64,000 bases of DNA from positions 3,468,001-3,532,000 of the forward strand of contig NC_082617.1 in the NCBI RefSeq assembly GCF_030936135.1, in the 5' to 3' direction. Below, one piece after another: positions 46,535 through 58,500 of this stretch. Every line of letters begins with the position of its first letter. The first letter of the stretch is position 1. Source of the DNA: Gavia stellata. Taxonomy: Eukaryota; Chordata; Aves; Gaviiformes; Gaviidae. Position numbers and translations under genes: made by a program. The notes beneath the pieces were generated by a model. That model was given only the letters and a program-made list of their open reading frames with translations. It had not been told where the DNA came from and did not search any database.

Positions 46535-49500
46535 CTGGGGCACCGAGAGAGCTGTCAGATGGGCTGCGGGCACGGGGCAGCGCCCGCCGGGCTCGGGCAC
46601 CTCTCCCAGCCCCCACCTTGGGTGTAGGGTGCAGGGAGAGGTGTCTGGAGCCAGGCGGGGGGGGGGGGGTGGGGGGTGTGGGGGTGGGGAGGGTTGTCAG
46701 CATCCCACCCACTGCTCAGCCCTGCCAGTGGGAAGGCCAGGTGGGAAAGCTGCTCCTGGTACAGCCCCCTGGTACAGCCCCCAGCACCCCGTGCGGGGTC
46801 ACCCCTTCCTCCTACAGCCCCCAGCACCCTGCACAGGGTCACCCCCTCCCCAAACAGCCCCCAGCACCCTGCACAGGGTCACCCCCTCCTCGTACAGCCC
46901 CCAGCACCCTGCGCGGGGTCACCCCCTCCCCGTACAGCCCCCAGCACCCTGCACAGGGTCACCCCCTCCTCGTACAGCCCCCAGCACCCCGTGCGGGGTC
47001 ACCCCCTCCCCGTACAGCCCCCAGCACCCTGCACAGGGTCACCCCCTCCTACAGCCCCAGCACCCTGCGCAGGGTCACCCCCCTCCTACAGCCCCAGCAC
47101 CCCGTGCGGGGTCACCCTCTCCTCCTACAGCCCTCAGCACCCACCACGGGCCCTCCAGGTGCTGCTGAGCCCAGGCTTGCCCTACACTGGCTCCACTCAG
47201 CCCCCCCACCCCCCCACCCCAGGGTGCTGGTGGCCCCCGGGGCTCAGAGCTGAGCGGGTCCAGGCTCCCCGGCGCTGCGGGACCCTTACCTTGCATGATG
47301 TCTTTCATCACCGACTGCAGCACGACCTCCTCGTAAGTGTTCTCCACCAGGATGAAGCTGGCGAAGTCCTCAAAGATCAGCTCCTGAAACTTGGCTAATT
47401 CCTGCCGTGGGGAGAGGCCGCTCAACCCCGGGGGACGGGAGGGAGGGACGCTCCAGCCCCTCAGCGGGGGGGTGGTCCTTCCCCCCCACACCCCACAAAC
47501 TTCACCCTCTTACCCCCTTGCAGGTTGGCGCCAGCTTTTTCAGCAGGAAGGGGATGGTGATCTGCAGCAGGGCCTCCCTGAAGAACTTCTTCCGCACGGT
47601 GCTGCTGTCGTAGTCGTATTTCTGCAGGGCGAGCGAGCGGGCAGCCCCGGGTCGATGAGGGCTGCGGGCTGGCAGCTCCCCGGCCCCCCCCAGGCACAAG
47701 CCCTGCGGTTTGCTCCCCCCAACCCATCTGCACGGGCATGAGCAGGTTCCTCTGCCCCTCGCAGCCTTCTCTCCAGCTGGTTCCCGGGGTGCCTGAGCCC
47801 GGGTGGGAGCCAGCTCCTCCACCGCTGTCTGCAGAAGGATTTTTGGGCCAGTCTGAACCCGGGGTGGCTTTCACAGTGATGCCCGTGGTCAGAGGGGGCC
47901 TGGCTCCTCCAGTGATTGCCCACTCGCCTGCCCCACACCCCAGCAGAATGCATGAAAATCTCAATATAAAGAAATATGTCCCCAGAAGACTTTTGTTAAA
48001 ATTGGTAAGGTCACTCCCGACCTCTTCCCCGGGCCACTGGCCCTTGGCACAAGGCCACTGAAGGCCCTAACCCACCACCCCTCACCTTGAGCACCCTCTC
48101 GAGGATGCGCTGGATGGACTTGCACAAGTCGTCTTTGCCTTGCAGCTTCCCCACCTCCTGATGGAGCAGCGTCTCGAACGTGTACACGGCGTCGTCCATT
48201 TGCTGTGAGCAGGGACAGACGGTCAGCACTGGGGTGGGGGGCACCCGAAGGGACCCACCATGGGGGTGGGCAGGGGGCTTTTTTTGGGGCACTGCCATGC
48301 TGAGGTGAGCCTTCACACTGGCAAGGTCGCCAGCATGCCAGCATGGCATCCACGGGCTCCACCCCGAGGACTGAGGGTGCTGGGGGAGGAGGGTGCCAAA
48401 GCTGGTTTGCACTGCCCCACCTTCTACACCCCACTCCAGGTTTGGTGGGATCAGACCCCAAAATTGGGCTACTGGTTTTGCTGGTGCCATTGGGCTTGGT
48501 GGGCAGCTCTGCCATGATGCCCAAGCCTGGGTGCTGAGTTGGAAGGGTGCCCCACACTGCTGCCCACCCGTGGGCTCCCTCCCTGCTTGGGCTCCAGACC
48601 AAAAAGGGGATGGCCAGACCCATCACACACCCTTAGCTGGGTGCCAACGACACGAAGGTCCCCGAGACAGGACAGGCATCCCGGCCAAATCCCTGCCAGG
48701 GTTGGACCAGCCTGGGTTCCCCACTCTGCCTCCGCTCCCCAGCCCTCTGCGCTCAGCCCAAGGGGACACAGGAGGACCCCAGTCCCCCTCCTACCTGTCT
48801 CATGTGGATCTGGGCCCTCTGCTTGAAGACGGACGTGCTGGAGACATCGAACCGCTGCTGAAGACCCTCCAGTTTCAGCTGGTCCATCTTCTCATAGCAC
48901 GACTGCATCTTGACGGGGTGGAAGGCCAGGTGGGAAAGCTTCTCCATGTACTGGGGATAAAGCCAAGCTCAGCAGGGCAGGGCAGGCTCTCCACGCACTC
49001 GGGGCTGGGACATGCCACCCCACACGGGCTTCATTCCCATGTATTTTCTCAGCCTGGGGTCCCCCAGCGCCGTCCACACTGAGGATGGCAGCAAGACTGG
49101 CCCTGCCACCCCCGAGCCCACCGGCCAGCAAGGAGCATTGCCAGGTCTCACCTCCACCAGCTTCTCCAGGCCACCTTCATTGACGATGTTCATGTTCATG
49201 TCCGTCACCTCCTTGAAGAACACCTCCCGCACCTCAGCAAAGCCCTGGCTCGTGGGGGTCATCAGGGCCTCCAGGATGGAGGAGATGTAGGGCTGGACGT
49301 GGTTACGGACACAGATCTCCGCTTTGGGGAGGACGAACGCTGGGCAGAGAATGGGGGTAAGCATAGTGAGGCTCCTCCTCTGCCCTTCCAGCTCTGCAAA
49401 TTAGGTCCTAAACCCACCCTAGGGAGGGGGACCTGCCCCTCTCCTCAAGCTCCTCCAGGAGAGGTCTCCGAGACTTACAGGACAACGCAAACGGTTCTTG

Positions 49501-52500
49501 CAGGGGGCCCTCTCTCTGTATTGAACCCATTCCTGCCCCACTGCCTTGCTTGGTCACTGCCCACCTTGTCCCCCACCTCCTGGGACAATGCCAGTGAAGA
49601 CGTGCACCCTCGCCACTGCAGCTGCTGGTATCTCCCCAAGGGTTCCAGGCCGTGCTGGCAGGAGCCATGCTGCACCCCAGGAACAGCCCCGTCTTGGTGA
49701 ACAGTGGTGATGCCATGCCAGGAGCCCGTCACAGACACAGCTACACACATCCATGTCCCCGTGCCTCCCCGCAGGGCTGTACCTCGGATCTTGCTGGCCA
49801 AATGCTCCTTCGAAGTGATGATCTGGTCCATGTCCGTGCGGATGGTGCTCTCCATCTGGGGCCGCTCCTGTTCGCACTTGGCCATCGCTGCATCATACTG
49901 GGCCTTGGTCTGCTCATAGACCATCCTATAGACGGCATCTGAGATCTGGCGAGAAATGGGGTGGTCAGCTCCCCCCACACCTCCTGCCGCCCCCACTAAC
50001 CATCACCTCCAGCACCAGATGCCTGCAGGACCTGCCAAGCCTTCACCCATGCTCTGACCGGACCCCTACTCGCAGCCTGGCAGTAGGTTTTCCACACCAG
50101 GGACCCCCCCAGCTGGGTGAGATGAAGCTCCCACGGTACAGAAGCTGCTTCGAAGCGGTGCCTGAGGGGCACAGAGCTGAGCCATCAGCCTCCATCAGCC
50201 AACCTGCCCCAGGCAGGTCTGGGGATGCTGCATGTCCAGGGATGCTGGTGGTCCAGGGATGCTGGTGCTCTGGGGAGGAGAGCCCCTGACCCCATTTAAA
50301 AGCTGTGCCCTGCCCCGCTCAGCCTGCCTGGGGTCTCAGAAGCCAACCCCGTAAGTGGGATGGGGCCGCTTGCTGAGGCTTCACGCTCATTTTTTAGCCA
50401 AATGCTGCGATTCTGGGGCTGGTGGGAGGCAGAGCCGTGCCCGCCCCCCCCTCGGGCTTCCCAGCTTCGCAGCTAAGACCGCAGCTACTGAAAAAGCAGT
50501 GTTTGTGCATGCATTTTTAGGCTGCTCCAGTGGCACATTATGAGCCTGGTGGTAATTATCTATCAGCTTTTAAGGTTTTAACAGGCAGTTTTGAAGAGCC
50601 CTCGGTCTTTCGCAAGGGTTCGGGCTGGATTTAGCCTGTGCTGCTCTAAAAATGGCTCGCTAAATATAGCCAGGACGGGCTTCGCTCCGGGGCTGGGCTT
50701 CCTCCTGTTTGCTTCCCTCGCCCCAGGGACGCGGCAGCGCAGGCAGGGATGGGCAGGGCTGCTCGCAGGGGCACAACAAGGAGCTTTATAAAGCCACAGT
50801 GGCAAATAAGGACGGCTTCTTTGGCGCAGGCTGGAGAGGGGGGTGACATGGGGGGACAGCGCTGGCTGCAACAGGCGGGAAAGGCGGTGGGCACCGAGCC
50901 CGGCCGGGAAGGGAGGTGGCACGCAGCCCCCAAAGCAGAGGCAGTGCAGGTGACGATGACCACCCCACCCCCCCACCCCCACCCCCCCCCCGGCAGCCCC
51001 AGCCCCACACCTGAATCCAGGTCCGCTGGCGCTCCTGAGCCTTGCCCTTCAGCCGGGGGCCGATGGTGGTCCTCAGCTCGGGGAGCAGCTCCTCCATCAC
51101 CAGGTTGCTCAGGACCTGTGAAGGCAGGAAACTTTGGGGACCCTACTCAGCCCATACCCCCCCACCCCAGCTGGGGGGGACGACAGGTCCTTACCTGGGT
51201 CTCGTTGCCACACAGCATGTCCCAGGTGCCATACTGTTCCTTCGACTGGCGGTACATGCGGACGGCATCCGTGAAGGCTGGAGCCTCCACTTTGGAGTCC
51301 TCGGAGATCCCTGGGGAGGGGATGGAGGCGGGGGGGAACAAGTGAGCGGCCTGGCATGGGGAGCGAGGGTCAGCCCAGCTGCTTGCAGCACCCCAGCCCA
51401 CCTTGGCAGGGGGTGCCTGGCATCCCCCACACCCTCGGACCCACGCAAGGGGCCCAGGGCTGTCACCAGCACTGGGGGATCCCACCCTGAGCCCCTGTCT
51501 CTAACAGGGCAGGGGACCAGCAGTCTCCCTCCCAGACACACCAGTGACTGGGGGGGGCTCCCACTCTGTCCACAGACTGACCCCTCCAAAGCCGGACCAA
51601 GACACCCAGGAGCAGGGGCTCAGCAGGATGGGGGGGCTCAGTGACCCCCGATGGTGCATGGGGACCCCGGGACTCAGCGAGCCCCGATGGCACAGCAGGA
51701 GCAGGGGGGCAGCAAGCCCCAACGGTGCATGGGGACTCAGGGGCTCAGTGAGACCCAACGGCACGGCAGGACCAGGGGCTCAGGAGGATGGGGGGGGCTC
51801 AGCAAGCCCTGATGGCACAGCAGGGGCTCTGCAGGATGTGGGGGGCTCAATGAACCCCAATGGTTCAGTGGCACTCAGGGTCACCAGCAAGAGGGGGGCT
51901 TGGACATCACCCCCACCCTCCCACAGCACCCATCAGGAGGAGGGGCAGGGTGATGGTAGCCCATGGCCACAACCCACGGGGAGAAGGAGGAGGAGATGGG
52001 GGCAGCAGACAGGCAGGACAGCCCCGGAACCTGCTGGCACATGTCCCACTCATGTCCCTGCCTCGTCCCAGCCTCTCCAGGGTCTGGCTGCGGAGGTGCC
52101 GGCCAGCCGGAGAGACACATTCCTGGGCGCGAACTACCCCAGCACCCCGACTCCCCTCCCCACGCCCGGACCCCTTGCAGGAGGGAGGTGGGATGGGACC
52201 AAGCCAGCATGGCTGGTGGTGGCTGTGCCCCGTGGCAAAGCGCTCCCTGGCAGAGCCACCCTGCTGCGAACATCATCCCCGCAGCGATGGCAGCGGAGGG
52301 TCACGGTGTGTCCCTGGACCGCCCAGCAAGCTGGTGTCCTGGGGAGACGCAGCCAGGGGTGGTTTCTCCCTTCCCAGGAGGGACAGCCCAGGGCAGTGAG
52401 CGGATCTTTTCCAACACACGCAGATTTTTCTAAGATGATTACATTTAACTCCAAGCCTAAGCAGCTTTTCCTAAGGGGCAGCTTAATACACAGGGAAAAA

Positions 52501-55500
52501 AAATGCTGAGAAAGTCAAGTCTGACCCTTTCTCAGTGCTCGGTGGGAGCAGGAGCCAGAGCAGGGCTGAGCTTTCAGGGGCCGATGCTTCTCCATCCACG
52601 GCTCCCTGCGGCTCAGCGTCACCTCCCGGGTGGGACAGCCTGGTACGGGCTGCAGTCCCCCGACAGAGCCGCTACAGCCAACCTCATCCTCCACACCATG
52701 CAGAGAGCAGGGCAGGATTCGCCCCCCGAGAAGCCACCTGGCTGTGCCCCACCAGGGACCCTCATCCCTGGCTGAGCCCGGGGCGGGCAGTGGGCTCCGG
52801 CTGTGGGGACCCGTCCCCAGCCATGCGCCCTGCCCAGGGACAAGCAGACAGGGCTGGTTGCAAGAAGCCACCGTGCCACTTCACAGGGCAAATTTAATGA
52901 GTTTCCTTCATTAATGTGTGGCTAATTAAGCACTGATCTTAGCTCGCCTTGTCGGGGATGGGAAGCAACCACCCAAGCCTGGACCCCATCCTGGAAAGGC
53001 TCCGGGGTTGATGGTGCACCGCGGGATGGGAGTACCCGACACCAGAGAGCGACGCTACACCTTAACTCTTTCAAAGTCCACCTGCTCACAGCACAGGATA
53101 ATCTCCGGGGGAATGGTGCTGAAGAAGAAACGTGAGTTCGAAGCCGCTTTTTTGCCCAAAACACAGCTGAACGGGGCAGCTTGCCCACAACAAGGGGCAA
53201 AAGCCAGTGGGGTGGGCACTGCTCCAGCCCTGCATGCCACCATACAGGGCAAGGGACATTCTCGGAGCAGCCAAGGGCACCCAGGCTCCGGGGAAACCAG
53301 GCTGGACACCTCCTGCGTGAAGAATGATGTTGCACGTCCCCGGTCCTTACAGAAGAGCTGGTGTTACAAAAATAGGGTCTTGAAAAGGGAGGTGAAAATT
53401 CCCACACTAATCACAACCGGAGGCAGAAACAGAGCCTCTACTTTAGGGGAGAAAAAAAAAAAAGTTGCTCGAGAACAACAAAAGAGCTTTCATGGGATTT
53501 GAAACAGTATCTCGGACCTTGCAGGAGCAGTGAGGGGCAGAAATGGAGCTGAGGAGGGAAAAACCATCTCACAAAGAAAGCCAGGCTGCAGAAATTAAGA
53601 AACCCACCAGCGCTGAGCCTTCCCTGGGCCATGGCCCACCCCTGTGAGCTTTCTTCATCACATGCTGAGGAGGGGGAGAGGGAGGAGAGGATTTAATGGC
53701 ACAACCCTGGCTGGCAGCGGGGACGGCGGAGGGGCTCACACCTCGCCTCTCGCCCGTGGCAGTGCCCAGAAGCCGAGGGGGGAAATTAAAGATAAATAAA
53801 TTAATAAATTGGCTCTTTGTTAGTACGAGAGGTTGATTCCTCTTTTATTAGGAGCTGGTTTTGCTCACAGTGCCCCGGCTTTGTGGGTCCAGCAAGCACA
53901 GGGAGTGCTGGGGTGCTGAACTGCGTGCAGCAATGATGCTCCAGCAGCATCCCGGGAGGATGAGCGGCTGGGGGGGGGTCACTGCACCCAGCCCCCCGCA
54001 AAGGAGCCCAGGTCCCGGGTGGGCTGTGGGGACACGGTCATCCCAGTGAGCTTGGATGGCCCCAGCTCACCAACAGCGCATGGATATGTTTTGCAGCAAG
54101 TTTTTGCACCGAAAGGAAGGGAAAGAGCAAAGCTTTCAGAAGTTTTAATCTAACATGGGAAGATGGAAACCGCCACTGAAGCTCAGGCTCCGGATCCAAC
54201 CCCACTACTCGGCTCCCTAAACAGCAGCTCCGGCAAAACTGGAGCTACGTGGGGCTCCCAGGAGTGAAAGCAGCACTTAAAGAACAGGCAGCATCGCTCT
54301 TTGCCCACTAAAAGACCTGATTTTGAGCAGGTTTCAGCACTGGCAACTCCTTCCCCAGGAAAATTCTCCCCATCCAAGGCACCACCGAGACCTGGGTCTC
54401 AGCCCAGGAGCACACAGGCCATAGCCAAGCAGGAAAATCGTGTTTTCCTGCCAGAGTATCGCTGACGTGGGAGGCAGGTCCTGCCTTCTCCCCAGCCCCC
54501 CGCACCCCTTCTGCCCGCAGCCCCGGCTGCCCTCGCTCGCCGGAGCCCGGGCAGTGCCGGTGGGGTGGGGAGCAGGACAGTGGGGCTGGGAGTTTTGATG
54601 ACTTTAATTAGCAAGTATTTTTCTGCCTCAGGGTGGAAAATAGGCATCAAGGGCGTCTCTTGAGCCAGGCTCTGTGCTGGCTCCTGCAAGTGCTGCCTGC
54701 CCTGGTGCAGCCATCGTATTCCTTATGGGCGGTGGGATGATGCCGGGCACAGGGATGCACCGGGCGGCCAGATCCCTCCCGTTCCCCACCCTTACTCGGG
54801 GAGAGGATGAGGTGCTCAATGATGCTCAACAACTCCCAGCCAATTCCTCCTCTTGACTCCCAAATCATCCCCTTTGGCCCAAACCCCAACCCAACCACCG
54901 CAGGGTGCCCAACACCCTCTCCGGAGCAGGAGGACGATGCTCTCCCCATCCCGGAGCCCCCATGTCCTGTGTCCCCCCCCCCCAAAATCACTCACCGTTG
55001 TTGCAGTGCCGTATGCAGTCCTGGAAAACCGCCCGCCACTTCTCCTGCTCTTTGCCCGTCATCACGCAGAAGTAATAGTGCCGGGCATAGGGGTGCCAGA
55101 GGATGAGGGGGAAATCGGTGGGGCACTTCAGGATGGGGGACTGCCCCGATTTGGGTGTCACGCCTGCAGGGAGGGAAGGATGCTTTCAGAAGGGGATGGG
55201 GCAGGACAGGGATGGGGATGCTGCAGGGTCGGGGGTATCCATCTCCCCCAGCAATTGGGGCTAGGGGTGCAGCAGGGTCTCACAAGACCCCTCGGTTCCT
55301 TCCCAGTGCCTTTGCTGTGAGTTCTACCAGAAACACAAGGCAAAAAAAGTGCAAAGAGCCTCATTCTTCCAAAAAGGAAATCAGAAGTGAAAATGGAATA
55401 AAAAAAGTAAAAAAAAATAAATCATTATTTCCAGCACGAAACCCTCCCCAGAGCTGCCAGCCTGACCTCGCTGCCGTCGTGCCTGTGCCCTGAACCAGCA

Positions 55501-58500
55501 AAGGGCTCGCTGCCCTATGCGAGCTGTTTCAGCAGCTCCTGCCCCACTCCCTGGGGGCTGCCCTGGCCTTTAGGGACCCAGGGCAGGAGGATGGCGAGTG
55601 GGGTGGTGGCCGGTCCTCCTGGGAGTCTGGAGGGAGGAGCTGCTGCCTTCGCCCAGCGCTCCCTGGGAAAGGGAGGCAGGAGCAGCTCAGGGCAGCTCTC
55701 ATGGAGACATAGACACATTTTCCTTCCTTTCCCGGCGGCTGTGGCAGGATCCGAGCAGTAGACACATCACACTGCACCCTACACCCCACAGGGGGAATGG
55801 GGCCATTCTCCTTCCCTACAGCCCCACACCCCAAAACCCACCCCTTCCCAAAGGTCCCTAGGGATGCCTACACCCCAAAACCACCCCTTCCAGAAGGTCC
55901 TCAGGGATGCTACTCCCCAAAACCACCCTTTCCAGAAGGTCCACAGGGATGCTACTCCCCAAAACCACCCTTTCCAGAAGGTCCTCAGGGATGCTACTCC
56001 CCAAAACCACCCTTTCCAGAAGGTCCACAGGGATGCCCACATCCCAAAATCACCCCTTCCTAAAGGTCCCCAAGGGATGCCCAGCAGCATGGGGGTGCAG
56101 GGGACCCCGAGCATCCCTCCGCAGCCACCAGGACCACTCACCAGGCAGGCTGCTGTTCACCAGCTCCAGGTACTGGTCCACAGTGGTGAGGATCTTGTAG
56201 CCAGCGCTGTTGACCAGTACACGGGGCGGCAGGTCCCGCTCGTAGGCCTGAGCAGAAAAAGATGGTCATGGATGACGGGGAGCACAGCCACGCCTCCGCA
56301 GCAATGGGGTGTCCCCCTTTGAAGTTGTGCCCACCAGAGATGGGGGACAGGGTGATGCCTCTCACCAGTTTGTTCTCGTAGAGGACCAAGCCGTAGTTGT
56401 GCGGGACCACACAGAAGCGGTTCCTCCACTTCTTGTTCTCCTCGATGTACTGGAAGAGGTTGCCCGAGTAGATGACGTGGTCTTCCAGTGGGACCTACAT
56501 GGAGGAGACACACGTTGGGTGGCGCTGAGGGGGGCAGGGAGGGGGCAGCTGGGTACCTCTCCATCCCGTGGCCACAGCCTGGCTCAGGGAGCTCAGCAAG
56601 GTCCGTGCGTGGTGGTTTCGGTGGGGTTTTCTGCACTAGAGCTATGCTGAGGGTCTCCAATTTCCCCCCCTGGGTTATCTCCTATAGCACTGCCAATTTT
56701 GGTGCCTGAAGGGGTGCATCTGGGTGACAACCTGGGGCTTTCCACATGCACAGCCCTGGAAAACCTCAGAAGGACTGTTCACATGGCAGCGAAGTGGCAC
56801 GTGGTGGTGTTCACTGTGGTGGTCTCACCTCTGTCCCTGGCATCTCCTTCCCGGGAGATACACCAAGCTCAGCTGAGCGACCTAAGCTCTCCTGGCCGAG
56901 CAGCAGGTTGGAGCAGAGCCCTCCAGCAGCTCTTCCCAACCCCAGCTACTGCCATTTCCCTGGCTTGGGGCCCACGGGAGCATGCGTGGTACTGCTCGGT
57001 AGTGGCCATCAACCAGAAGGTCCTGCCAGGGTGGGGTCAGAGGCAAGCTGCAGATGACGGGAACCAGGACCTGCCCCAGCATGGTCTCCAGATGGGACAT
57101 GGAAGAGGAAAAGCAAGAAGCCGCCTTGTACAGCCCAGCACCAGACGATGCTTACATGCTCTGGACTTCATGGAGGAGCAGTGACAGGAACAGGCTGAGG
57201 CCATCCCGCGCTCCCGACCCCCCCGGCTGAGCAGCCCCACACCGGCTCTCCAGCCACTTTTGGCCAGCACACCAGCAGCATTTACGCCATCCCAAACACA
57301 GGCTGGCTGAATGAGCCAAGAATTTGTCCCAAGAATTTTTATGATCCCAGGAACATAAACAAGAGCCGAGAGCTCTCGTGAGGGAGCGAGTGTGCGGCGG
57401 CTGCCTCTCCTGCCATGGCCACCCACCATCCACCACGGTGGCCGTCAGGAGGGACCAGCCAGGGCTTGGGTCCCATCACGCACCCAGCACCAGGACCTTT
57501 CCCTCTCCTCTCCCTGCTCTCTCCATCTCCTGGTTCACAGGCACCCCATTGCCTTCCCCAAGCCCCCCACCGCTCCCCAACCCCACATCCACCAGCGGGG
57601 ATGGGGACAGAAAGGTGGTGCCAGCTCCGGGAGTCCCCATCAGCATCTCACTGGGGTGGCTCATCCAAGGAGAATCAGCCCATATAAACCAGCTTCAAAA
57701 CCGCTGCCCAAGGCAGATGAAGCCGCACAGACCGGCTGCTAATGAAATAAAACCCGGACCAAGCCCTGATGTGGGTCCAGGGGACCCTCGGATGGGGAAC
57801 GGCTGCCCACGGCCACCAGCATCCTGGGAGCCCCGGCCCCATGGCGCAGCCGTCCTCTCCTCGCACCCTCCTCACCCCGAGGAGGCACCCAGGCGGCACC
57901 ACCCAACCCCGGCAAATATTTGGGACAGGCAGGTATGCGCCAAATTGCTAGGCTGGGCAGGGAGGGTGCCGGGGAGCGTGCGGGCGGAGGGCCCTGCGCT
58001 GCCTGTATCCCTGCCGTGGGGACGGGGAGTGATGGGGAGCGAGACCTGTGTCTGGATGCGTCAGCTTTGGGGCTCGGCCGGGAGAGGCAGGAGGGGCTGT
58101 TATGAGAAGAGAGGATGCTCAGGGACTGGTTTTCAGGGGCACCTGAGGATGTCGGACCAAGGCCACGACACATGCTGTCCCCACCGCTGACTGGGGATGC
58201 CTGGGCTGCTGGAGAGACCAAAGGCAGAAACATTGATTCTTTGTTCTCATCGCTGCTGCTTCTTGCTGGCATTTCAGGTGACCGAGCCATGCTTTGGACC
58301 CCAGCCCAGCTGTCCCCCTCCGCCCAGGAGGGCCACCAGCCCCCAGTATCACTCTGAGCACCGCATCCCCACAGAGATGGCAAAAAAAAAAAGGTACAAA
58401 ATCAGTAAAATTAAAACCAACCAAACACCAGATCCCAGCTAGACCTGCCCAAGGACAGGGAGAACACTACCTTGCATCTTCTTGACTTTTTGGGTGTATT

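Noticed and set aside
45492..46712. Extension of the NIBAN2 last exon upstream to a Met at 46712
   Set aside because: The acceptor at 46535 and the matching phase of exon 47290-47401 reproduce the conserved QAVKEAA junction, so the upstream frame is intron.
46360..47253. Plus-strand open frame with repeated QPPAP...GSP peptides
   Set aside because: It is the 40-bp intronic minisatellite and antisense NIBAN2 sequence read through; repetitive by construction.
55797..56063. Apparent 14-residue protein repeat (PKPPFPEGPQGCYS)
   Set aside because: A 42-bp intronic minisatellite is open because its period is a multiple of three. It lies inside a NIBAN2 intron with no splice or start support.
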